This document shows positions 1 to 7,387 of a stretch of DNA of 7,497 nucleotides, one piece after another. Under the pieces are notes generated by a model. The model was given only the letters and a program-made list of their open reading frames with translations. It did not search any database and was not told the origin of the DNA. Each line of letters opens with the position of its first letter. Positions within the stretch are counted from its first letter, which is position 1. Position numbers and translations under genes: made by a program. Source of the stretch: Bacteroidota bacterium (lineage in GTDB: Bacteria > Bacteroidota > Bacteroidia > Bacteroidales > UBA1402). The DNA lies in assembly GCA_030706285.1 (NCBI GenBank), contig JAUZOU010000142.1:1-7497 (forward strand), in the 5' to 3' direction.

Positions 1-2699
1 ATAATCAGCCGAATTTTTACACAAAACTGCTGGAACAATTTACGACTAATTGTCTACGGTTTATGTGTAAGGACGAAATGACTGTGAAACCGATGTATTG
101 GGTTGATTATCAAAAGTCTGTCATGAAACCAGCAGACGAAAAATATGCACCAGTACCATTGGAGGCGCCTGTCGAATGGAATTTACCGGACAAGGACATT
201 AAGCTTACAAGGGATGCTGAGACTTATTATTGTGATCTTCCGACACAACGTTGTTTAGTCGTTGCACAGGAAAAATCCGGAATTGACGAGATTTGGACGC
301 ATCCGTTCATGTCTTTGAGAGACATCCATACGTATCTTGATATACAGGGTGTTGATACTCTTGTGCCGTTGAAATCATTCCGGCCTGAATTCCAGATACG
401 TCCGAATGCCTTGATCAGAACCTATCATATCGGAGACCTGACCTTGAAGGAGATCATTACGGCAAAAATTGAAGGCCCTACGGTAGTAGTTCATTATCAA
501 TGGAATGGAAGCGGTTTGAATAACATTGTATGCGACTTCAAAAGCAATTTCCGCTATATGTGGCCGTATGATGACAAGGCTTTAGGCAACGTTGATTACG
601 AATGGTCGAATGAGCTGAATGCATTCCTGGCGACAGATGAGAATAAGGAATTCTGCTCATTAGTCGGTGCCAATATAAAAGGGAACATGCTTCTTACAGG
701 CCAATTTGACGGATTCGACTATTCCAAAGGAAAATCACCCAAAGGTATTTCGACAGACAAATTCCAGGTGGCATCTTCTGTCAGTTATCCTGTCAGCGGC
801 AAGAATGCACTGGATTTGTTCATGATTGCCTCCAATAAGGGAATGAATGAAATCCAGAAAGAATATGCTTCTGCCATGACTGATCCGTTTGATGTGTACG
901 CGAAAAGTGCCTCATACTACGATGACTATCTTTCAAACACACTGAGTGTCAGCACCCCCGATTCAGTATTCAATGAAGGATACAACTGGGCAGTTTTAAG
1001 CTCGGCCCAGTTCCTTGTCAATACGCCAGGCGTAGGTTCTTCATTGATGGCTGGATACTCTTCGTCAAGAAGAGGCTGGGGCGGCGGACAGGCCATAAGC
1101 GGACGTCCGGGTTATGCCTGGTACTTCGGCCGTGACGCTGTCTGGTCAGGCTTGGCTTTCAATGGCCTTGGTGACTTTGAGACTGTCAGGAAAGTATTGG
1201 AGACAATGATTCGTTATCAACAGGTTGACGGTAAAATCTATCATGAATTGACGTCAAGCGGTTCCGTCCATTTCGATGCATCTGATGCGACTCCCCTATT
1301 CGTTAACCTGATGGCTGAGTACTTACGCCGGAGCGGTGACCTTGATTTTGTAAGAAAAAATATGCCTGCCGTTCATAAGGCAATGGCCTATTGCTATTCG
1401 ACAGATACTGACGGAGATCATTTGATTGAGATTAGCAATGTCGGCCATGGCTGGCTTGAAGGGGGAGAGCTGTATGGTTCCCAGACAGAATTTTATCTGG
1501 TTGGATTGTGGAATCAGGCTTTGCTGGATGCAGCCTACCTGTCTGGCGTTTTGGGCCAGACAAAGGAAGCTGGCAACTACCTGAAGGATGCCGGAATAGT
1601 GAATAAACTAATTAACAATGATTTCTGGAATCCGGATGGTTACTACAATTTCGGCAAAAAGGCGGATGGCAGTTATACAAAGGAACTTATCTCGTTGACA
1701 ACCGTTCCGGTCTATCTGGGTGTAACTGATTCTGCCAAATCGTTGACGACGATAAAACATTTCTCGACTGCCGAATATTCTGCCGACTGGGGCGTCCGGA
1801 TGATAAACGACGATTATTCTCAATTTAGTCCGACTGCCTATCATATGGGAAGCATCTGGCCTCTGTTTACAGGATGGACGTCACTTGCCGAATACAAAAC
1901 AGGAAGGTATAATCAAGGCTATGAACATATGATGTCCAATCTGTTCAACTATACCTATTTTTCATTGGGACGTGTCCCTGAAGTCATAAATGGCCTGGTA
2001 TATAAGACATCTGGCATTACAATGCATCAATGCTGGTCAGAAACCATGGTCATTCAACCGGTGGTTGAAGGAATGCTTGGTTTCAGTTCTGATGCGCTGA
2101 ATCATACCATGACACTGGCACCAAGATTTCCTTTCGACTGGAACAGTTGTACGGTAGAACGGCTAAGGATTGGCCATGCCAATGTTGGTTTCAGCATGAA
2201 TAAAGTAAAAGGGAAAACGGATTATATCTTCACGAGCAACAGCCCTGTTAAAATGGATTTCAAACCTGCATTTGCACCTGGTACCTTAATTAACAGCATC
2301 AAAGTGAATGGGACGAGTGCCCCCTTCAAAACGGAGGCTGGGAGTGAATATATCACTGTTGAGACACCTGTAAGCCTTAATGGCGAAGTATCTCTTGAAA
2401 TAACTTATAAGGAAGGGGTATCAGCTTTGCCTTCAGTTGTCTACCCGAAACTTGACAGTTTGTCAAGCGGTTTCAGGATATTGGAACAATCGCTTAAAGG
2501 GAAAGTCCTAACTGTGACTGTAGAAGGATACCCTGGAAAGGCTCATTCGTTTGAATTGTACCTTCCGGAGGGGTATCAGAAAGCAGAAAATATAACAGGT
2601 ATAAAAAAAGTAAAGGACAATGTTTATTTGACAACAGTCTTATTTGAAAAGACTGATTCAAAATACACCACAAAAACAATAAAGGTTTATATAAAATGA
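1..2699 (+). CDS. Six-hairpin ((alpha/alpha)6) glycosidase-like protein, 5' partial
   Basis: The frame is open to the left edge (first whole codon at 3). The first in-window ATG, at 63, is probably internal: the 20 codons before it read as normal protein, and MCKDEMTVKP is no signal peptide although the downstream genes have one. Counting from the ATG at 63, residues about 45-290 look like a beta-rich N-terminal domain, about 300-685 like an (alpha/alpha)6 barrel, and 690-878 like a beta-sandwich tail. Barrel motifs resemble glycogen-debranching/GH63/GH133-type enzymes: WYFGRD (D358), DATPLF, HGWLEGGE (E466, a candidate general acid), YHMGSIWP, and VPEVING (E640, a candidate base), followed by CWSETM. 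It is probably an exo-glycosidase on a plant glycan side chain, inferred from its GH127 and GH3 neighbours. GH142, which shares the fold, or another unclassified six-hairpin family is possible. The fold is fairly secure; the substrate is unknown. The gene ends in a 4-base overlap with gene 2. Confidence 0.8.
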   Translation, partial: NQPNFYTKLLEQFTTNCLRFMCKDEMTVKPMYWVDYQKSVMKPADEKYAPVPLEAPVEWNLPDKDIKLTRDAETYYCDLPTQRCLVVAQEKSGIDEIWTHPFMSLRDIHTYLDIQGVDTLVPLKSFRPEFQIRPNALIRTYHIGDLTLKEIITAKIEGPTVVVHYQWNGSGLNNIVCDFKSNFRYMWPYDDKALGNVDYEWSNELNAFLATDENKEFCSLVGANIKGNMLLTGQFDGFDYSKGKSPKGISTDKFQVASSVSYPVSGKNALDLFMIASNKGMNEIQKEYASAMTDPFDVYAKSASYYDDYLSNTLSVSTPDSVFNEGYNWAVLSSAQFLVNTPGVGSSLMAGYSSSRRGWGGGQAISGRPGYAWYFGRDAVWSGLAFNGLGDFETVRKVLETMIRYQQVDGKIYHELTSSGSVHFDASDATPLFVNLMAEYLRRSGDLDFVRKNMPAVHKAMAYCYSTDTDGDHLIEISNVGHGWLEGGELYGSQTEFYLVGLWNQALLDAAYLSGVLGQTKEAGNYLKDAGIVNKLINNDFWNPDGYYNFGKKADGSYTKELISLTTVPVYLGVTDSAKSLTTIKHFSTAEYSADWGVRMINDDYSQFSPTAYHMGSIWPLFTGWTSLAEYKTGRYNQGYEHMMSNLFNYTYFSLGRVPEVINGLVYKTSGITMHQCWSETMVIQPVVEGMLGFSSDALNHTMTLAPRFPFDWNSCTVERLRIGHANVGFSMNKVKGKTDYIFTSNSPVKMDFKPAFAPGTLINSIKVNGTSAPFKTEAGSEYITVETPVSLNGEVSLEITYKEGVSALPSVVYPKLDSLSSGFRILEQSLKGKVLTVTVEGYPGKAHSFELYLPEGYQKAENITGIKKVKDNVYLTTVLFEKTDSKYTTKTIKVYIK
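2696..2699 (+). other. ATGA stop/start overlap between genes 1 and 2
   Basis: The TGA stop of gene 1 (2697-2699) and the ATG of gene 2 (2696-2698) share bases as ATGA. This arrangement usually goes with translational coupling by re-initiation and shows that the two proteins are made from one message. An AAAGG at 2681-2685, ten bases before the ATG, is a weak candidate ribosome site; Bacteroidota often rely little on Shine-Dalgarno pairing. Confidence 0.85.
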
Positions 2700-4729
2700 T
2701 TTGTAGCATAAAAAAGACCGGAATCCTTTTCTGCACGATGCTTTTATCAGTATCAATGACAGCTCAGGATCGACATTCATTATATATGAATAACCGTGCT
2801 CCGCTTCTTGTCAAGCCTTATATGGAGTTGCCCATCGGTGCAATCCATCCTGAAGGCTGGTTGAAAGACCAGATGATACGAATGAAGAACGGAATGACTG
2901 GACATCTGGACTCTCTGTACAGCAAAGTGATGGGGAAGCGCAACGGATGGCTTGGAGGAGACGGTGATGTCTGGGAGAGAGGCCCCTATTGGATTGACGG
3001 ATTGCTGCCTTTGGCCTATATCTTAAATGACGAGGCTCTGAAGGCAAAGGTTCAGCCATGGATAGAATGGACACTTAACAGCCAGCAACCTGACGGATAC
3101 TTCGGGCCCTCAGTGGACAGGGCTCCTGAACCTGGGCTACAGCGCACGAATGCCCGTGATTGGTGGCCTAAGATTGTAGCACTTAAATATCTGCAGCAAT
3201 ACTATGAAGCGACAGGAGACAACAGGGTACTGCCATTCATGACCAACTATTTTCGGTATCAGTTGAAGGAGTTGCCGAAAACGACGCTCGATCATTGGAC
3301 ATCCTGGGCCCGTGAACGTGGCGGAGATAATTTAATGATCGTCTATTGGCTGTACAACCATACGGGAGATCCGTTTTTGCTTGAATTAGGTGATTTGATC
3401 GCAAAACAGACGACGGACTGGACAGGCATTTTCCTGTCAGGAAATGAGTTAAACAGCTTGTTCAGCATACACGGCGTGAATCTTGCACAGGCGTTGAAAG
3501 AACCCGTTATCAGGTATCAGGCAACGAAGGATGTAAGACATCTTCAGGCCATCACCAAGTATGAGACCGATCTGACCAGAACCCACGGTTGGCCCAATGG
3601 CTTGTATAGTGCTGATGAGATGCTGCATACCGGAAACCCAACCCAAGGCTCTGAATTGTGTACTGCGGTTGAGATGATGTTTTCATTGGAAAATATGATT
3701 GAAATTACCGGTAATATCCATTGGGCAGACTGGCTGGAGCGGGTAACATTCAACGCTTTACCGACCCAGATTACGGATAATTGTGACGCCAGGCAATATT
3801 ATCAACAATTGAATCAGGTTGAGATTTCACGCCAGGATCGGAATTTTGTAACCAGCTATAATGGAACAGATCAAGTGTTCGGCTTGCTGACCGGATATCC
3901 GTGTTGTACGTCAAATCTGCATCAGGGCTGGCCAAAGTTTACCCAGCATTTATGGTTTGCATCAGAAGACCGTGGCTTGGCTGCGTTGGTTTATTCTCCA
4001 TGCAATGTTACCGCAAAAGTAGCTCAGGGAGTTGCTGTGAATATCTCAGAAGAAACCAACTATCCTTTCGATGAATCCGTCCTATTTAAACTGGCCATAG
4101 TTGACAAAAAAGCAAAGACGGTTGCCTTCCCACTTCACCTCCGCATTCCGGAATGGTGCAAACAGGCTGAAATCAAGGTGAATGGTCAACATTGGTCAAC
4201 AGCTGATGCCGGGACAATTGAGAAGGTATTCCGCGTATGGAAATCCGGAGACAAAGTTGAGCTGATATTGCCGATGACGGTCTCAGTGTCTCGTTGGTAT
4301 GAGGGATCTGCTTCAATTGACAGAGGGCCTCTCCTTTATGCGTTACGAATCGGTGAAAAATGGAATAAAGTGCAGGACGACCGCAAATTTGGAGACAAGT
4401 ATGGAGACTGGTATTATGAAGTTTATCCTACGACTCCGTGGAATTATTGCCTAAAAAGTGAATCTATAGCGCCTGAAAGATTACAAACAGATTTTCAGGT
4501 AGTCAAGAAGAGCGTGAAAGGATATCCGTGGAACGTTGAGAATGCCCCTATCGAAATCAAGGCTAAAGGTAAACGCATTGACGACTGGAAACTTTATAAC
4601 GGGTCTGCAGGGCCATTGCCTTACAGTGAACAATATCAGGTAACAACCGGGCCGGATGAAGAGATCACTCTGATTCCTTACGGTTGTACCACATTGAGAA
4701 TAACAGAATTTCCGGTAACTGTCAAATGA
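2696..4729 (+). CDS. GH127 (DUF1680) beta-L-arabinofuranosidase-type hydrolase, exported
   Basis: This 677-residue protein, close to the roughly 660 residues of characterised GH127 enzymes, begins with a signal peptide (lysines 6-7, hydrophobic 9-19, likely cleavage after MTA at 23, no lipobox), so it is probably periplasmic. An (alpha/alpha)6 catalytic domain occupies about residues 35-430 and beta-sandwich domains the rest. GH127 enzymes of the HypBA1 type remove beta-L-arabinofuranose with retention, using a cysteine nucleophile held by zinc. The matching residues are present: E320-x-C322 in GSELC and C403-C404 in YPCCTSN as zinc ligands, C403 as the likely nucleophile, and E308 in SADEM as the likely acid/base. 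The E308-E320 spacing is 12, against 16 in HypBA1, so the active-site loop is shorter. The family is known to vary in specificity (one Bacteroides member acts on aceric acid in rhamnogalacturonan II), so the exact sugar is not fixed. The ATG is set by the signal peptide and by the ATGA overlap with gene 1. Confidence 0.9.
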   Translation: MICSIKKTGILFCTMLLSVSMTAQDRHSLYMNNRAPLLVKPYMELPIGAIHPEGWLKDQMIRMKNGMTGHLDSLYSKVMGKRNGWLGGDGDVWERGPYWIDGLLPLAYILNDEALKAKVQPWIEWTLNSQQPDGYFGPSVDRAPEPGLQRTNARDWWPKIVALKYLQQYYEATGDNRVLPFMTNYFRYQLKELPKTTLDHWTSWARERGGDNLMIVYWLYNHTGDPFLLELGDLIAKQTTDWTGIFLSGNELNSLFSIHGVNLAQALKEPVIRYQATKDVRHLQAITKYETDLTRTHGWPNGLYSADEMLHTGNPTQGSELCTAVEMMFSLENMIEITGNIHWADWLERVTFNALPTQITDNCDARQYYQQLNQVEISRQDRNFVTSYNGTDQVFGLLTGYPCCTSNLHQGWPKFTQHLWFASEDRGLAALVYSPCNVTAKVAQGVAVNISEETNYPFDESVLFKLAIVDKKAKTVAFPLHLRIPEWCKQAEIKVNGQHWSTADAGTIEKVFRVWKSGDKVELILPMTVSVSRWYEGSASIDRGPLLYALRIGEKWNKVQDDRKFGDKYGDWYYEVYPTTPWNYCLKSESIAPERLQTDFQVVKKSVKGYPWNVENAPIEIKAKGKRIDDWKLYNGSAGPLPYSEQYQVTTGPDEEITLIPYGCTTLRITEFPVTVK

Positions 4730-4743
4730 ACATGTTAAAGTGA
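4730..4743 (+). promoter_or_regulatory. Start region of the GH3 gene: GTG start with a tiny overlapping ORF
   Basis: Ten bases separate the GH127 stop from the GTG at 4740. There is no clear Shine-Dalgarno sequence. An out-of-frame ATG at 4732 reads ATG TTA AAG TGA, and its stop (4741-4743) overlaps the GTG start. Terminating ribosomes from either the GH127 gene or this three-codon frame would arrive at the GTG, so coupled initiation is plausible. The tiny frame may equally be chance. Confidence 0.4.
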
Positions 4744-7364
4744 AAAAGACGTGCCTTCTTTCATTGCTCGTTTTAGTTCATTTCCTTAATGGAACTATAA
4801 AAGCGCAGTCTTCACCATGGTTAGATGAGTCCATACCTTTGGAACAAAGGGTTGATGAACTGATCAAACAGATGACTCTTGAAGAGAAGGTCAGTCAGAT
4901 GATGAATGATGCCCCCGCCATAGAAAGGTTGGGGGTACCTTCCTACAATTGGTGGAATGAATGCCTGCACGGCGTCGCCAGAGCCGGTTTAGCTACGGTA
5001 TACCCTCAGGCTATCGCGTTGGCTGCAACATTCGATGACGAAGCATTGAAACAGTCGGCTTCTCTTATTTCTGATGAGGCGGTGGCAAAACATTATGAAT
5101 TTGTCAGACAAGGACATCACGCTATTTATCAGGGACTTACTTTCTGGTCTCCAAACATAAACATCTTTCGGGATCCACGTTGGGGCCGGGGCCAGGAAAC
5201 GTACGGAGAGGACCCGTTCCTTACGTCAAAAATGGGTGTCGCATTCGTTGAAGGCCTTCAGGGCGATAATCCTGATTATTATAAATTGATAGCTACGGCC
5301 AAGCATTTTGCGGTTCATAGCGGACCGGAAAGTGACCGTCATACGATCGATGTTCAACCAGGCAAGTTCGATTTGTATGATACGTATTTACCTGCATTCA
5401 AGGCTCTTGTACAGAAAGCAAAAGTAGCTTCAGTGATGTGTGCGTATAACCGGCTGGACGGAAGGCCCTGTTGTGGAAACGGCTCTTTGTTGACAGACAT
5501 CTTGCGAAACGATTGGGGCTTTAACGGGTATATCGTTTCCGACTGTGGCGCCATCGATGATTTTTACAGGACACATAAAAGTTCGGCCAATGCCGTTGAG
5601 GCTTCAGCTCAGGCAGTAAGGGCAGGTACTGATCTGGAATGTGGAAATACCTATCAATCGATTATTCAAGCTATTCATGATGGGTATCTTTCAGAGAAAG
5701 ACATTGACAAATCCCTTCATCGTTTGTTTACGGCACGATTCAGGCTTGGTCTTTTTTCGCCACCGGACAAAATTCCTTATGCTGGAATCCCCTATTCTGT
5801 TGTCGATTCCAAAGCTCACAGAGATGATGCGTTAACTATGGCGCGAAAATCAATCGTCTTGCTGAAAAACGAACAGTCTATACTGCCCCTATCCAAGAAT
5901 CTAAGAGAAATTGCAGTTATAGGTCCTTGTGCAGAAGATTCCGTATCCTTACTTGGTAATTATAACGGGACTCCCGGAAAAGCGGTAACTATTTTACAGG
6001 GCATAAAGGAAAAGCTGGGCAACTCAGTGGAGGTCATCTATCGAAAAGGTATCAACTTACTAAATGACAGCATATTCTACCCTGTTGATAGTAGACACAT
6101 GCTGTTTAATCATAAAGAGAATGGCTTCAAGGCAGAGTATTTCGGAAATATAAAATTGGAGGGACCGCCCGTTTACTCACGTATTGAAAAAAACATAGAC
6201 TTTAGCGGAGACGTAACTGATGAGATAGCACCGGGAGTAAAGGCGTCCTGGATGTCCGCAAGATGGACAGCCGTTTTTATGCCTGATACGACAGTGAATT
6301 TTACGTTCAACGTATCTGGCGACGATGGCTTCCGTCTATTTATTGACGACAGGAAGGTGATTGATCACTACAGCTATCATGAGGAAATGGCCGATTCATA
6401 TACGTTCCCTGTTGTCAAAGGTAAGAAATATAGCCTTCGTCTGGAATATTTTCAGGGAGATCAACGTGCTGCAATTCACCTGCAGGGTGGAATAATAAAG
6501 GTGACTGATTATACGGCTTTGGCTAAGGAAGTTTCCGATGCCGATGCGATTATTTTTTCCGGCGGTATTTCACCGTCTCTTGAAGGCGAGGAAATGCCGG
6601 TAAGTTTACCTGGCTTTGATCATGGCGACCGTACAACAACTGCATTACCTGAAGTTCAGACCCGCCTGATGAAAGCCTTGGTCGAAACCGGAAAGCCGGT
6701 AATCTTTGTCATGCAGACAGGAAGTTCTTTAGCTGTAAACTGGGAAAAAGCACATGTTCCGGCTATCCTGAATGTCTGGTACGATGGTCAGGCGACCGGG
6801 ACTGCAGTTGCAGATGTGCTCTTCGGTGATTACAATCCTGCAGGCCGTTTGCCAGTCACATTCTATAAATCAGACAAAGATATTCCTCCATTCGATGATT
6901 ATTCGATGAAAGGGCGTACTTATCGGTATTTTGATGGCAAACCTCTTTTCCCGTTTGGTTATGGATTAAGCTATACAACATTCAGGTATTCTGCGTTAAC
7001 GATGCCCCACAAGGCTAAAACCGGTGAAAGAATAGCCATTTCAGTGACTATCAAAAATACCGGTTCGAGTGATGGCGATGGCGTCATACAACTGTATGTC
7101 ACACAAAAGAAATCCGGTTATACAGTTCCACGTTGTGCTCTTAAAGGCTTTAAACGGCTATTCCTTCGCAAGAATGAAGAAAAAAGGATTACTTTTTACC
7201 TTTCTCCTGAAGATCTTGGACTTGTGGATGCAAACGGACAGGAAAGTCAACTGCCTGGCAACGTCAGGATCTATATTGGTGGCGGGCAACCTGATTTCAA
7301 TGATGGAAATAAAGGCGTATCAGGTGTCATCAGGTTTATTGGAGAGACACGATTTTTACCTTGA
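4740..7364 (+). CDS. GH3 beta-xylosidase/beta-glucosidase-type hydrolase with PA14 insert, exported
   Basis: This 874-residue protein is predicted to release terminal beta-linked xylose, glucose or alpha-L-arabinofuranose with retention. A signal peptide covers residues 1-22 (KK, hydrophobic core, likely cleavage after IKA, no lipobox), placing it in the periplasm. Residues about 25-340 form the GH3 TIM-barrel domain with NWWNECLHG (E74), DPRWGRGQETYGEDP (R147, R150), KHF (K188-H189) and VSDCGAIDD, where D268 is the expected nucleophile. Residues about 365-660 form the alpha/beta sandwich domain, interrupted by a PA14 module at about 460-590 (KAEYFGN, then GDDGFRLFIDD). The motif SPSLEGEEM after the insert holds the candidate acid/base (E615, E617 or E618). 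A fibronectin-III-like domain ends the protein after FPFGYGLSYTTF (about 738-750). NWWNE is typical of the xylosidase/arabinofuranosidase branch, including the Prevotella Xyl3 type, so xylosidase is favoured, but GH3 specificity is hard to call from sequence. The start is GTG: no in-frame ATG lies nearby and MKKTCLL begins a good signal peptide. Confidence 0.93.
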   Translation: MKKTCLLSLLVLVHFLNGTIKAQSSPWLDESIPLEQRVDELIKQMTLEEKVSQMMNDAPAIERLGVPSYNWWNECLHGVARAGLATVYPQAIALAATFDDEALKQSASLISDEAVAKHYEFVRQGHHAIYQGLTFWSPNINIFRDPRWGRGQETYGEDPFLTSKMGVAFVEGLQGDNPDYYKLIATAKHFAVHSGPESDRHTIDVQPGKFDLYDTYLPAFKALVQKAKVASVMCAYNRLDGRPCCGNGSLLTDILRNDWGFNGYIVSDCGAIDDFYRTHKSSANAVEASAQAVRAGTDLECGNTYQSIIQAIHDGYLSEKDIDKSLHRLFTARFRLGLFSPPDKIPYAGIPYSVVDSKAHRDDALTMARKSIVLLKNEQSILPLSKNLREIAVIGPCAEDSVSLLGNYNGTPGKAVTILQGIKEKLGNSVEVIYRKGINLLNDSIFYPVDSRHMLFNHKENGFKAEYFGNIKLEGPPVYSRIEKNIDFSGDVTDEIAPGVKASWMSARWTAVFMPDTTVNFTFNVSGDDGFRLFIDDRKVIDHYSYHEEMADSYTFPVVKGKKYSLRLEYFQGDQRAAIHLQGGIIKVTDYTALAKEVSDADAIIFSGGISPSLEGEEMPVSLPGFDHGDRTTTALPEVQTRLMKALVETGKPVIFVMQTGSSLAVNWEKAHVPAILNVWYDGQATGTAVADVLFGDYNPAGRLPVTFYKSDKDIPPFDDYSMKGRTYRYFDGKPLFPFGYGLSYTTFRYSALTMPHKAKTGERIAISVTIKNTGSSDGDGVIQLYVTQKKSGYTVPRCALKGFKRLFLRKNEEKRITFYLSPEDLGLVDANGQESQLPGNVRIYIGGGQPDFNDGNKGVSGVIRFIGETRFLP

Positions 7365-7387
7365 TTAAATGAATAAAATAGAATAAT
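7365..7387 (+). other. Short A/T-rich spacer between genes 3 and 4
   Basis: These 23 bases are almost entirely A and T and contain no inverted repeat, no room for a promoter and no purine-rich ribosome site. A/T-rich leaders just before the start codon are usual for Bacteroidota genes. The absence of a terminator supports continued transcription into gene 4. Confidence 0.5.

Noticed and set aside
1608..1844. Minus-strand open frame of 78 codons inside gene 1
   Set aside because: It lies wholly antisense to a gene with clear glycosidase motifs and has no recognisable domain; a shadow frame.
63..2699. Cytoplasmic glycogen debranching enzyme acting on storage glycogen
   Set aside because: The fold motifs fit, but the operon partners are exported plant-glycan enzymes and no glycogen metabolism gene is near; the missing N-terminus may contain the signal peptide.
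2494..2736. Minus-strand open frame across the gene 1/gene 2 junction, with a hydrophobic leucine/phenylalanine-rich stretch
   Set aside because: Its hydrophobic look comes from reverse-reading A-rich lysine codons at the end of gene 1 and the signal-peptide codons of gene 2; there is no independent support for it.
2811..3074. Minus-strand open frame of 87 codons inside the GH127 gene, and others at 3449-3646 and 3544-3753
   Set aside because: All are antisense to well-supported GH127 coding sequence and show no family features.
5354..5554. Minus-strand open frame of 66 codons inside the GH3 gene
   Set aside because: It overlaps the conserved GH3 catalytic region including VSDCGAIDD; a shadow frame.
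7069..7368. Plus-strand open frame of 99 codons at the end of the GH3 gene, and a smaller one at 5641-5835
   Set aside because: Both are out of frame within the GH3 gene; the sense frame carries the fibronectin-III-like tail, whereas these encode no recognisable motif.
7365..7387. Possible promoter or terminator between the GH3 gene and gene 4
   Set aside because: Too short for a Bacteroidota -33/-7 promoter and contains no stem-loop; simple A/T-rich leader is the better reading.
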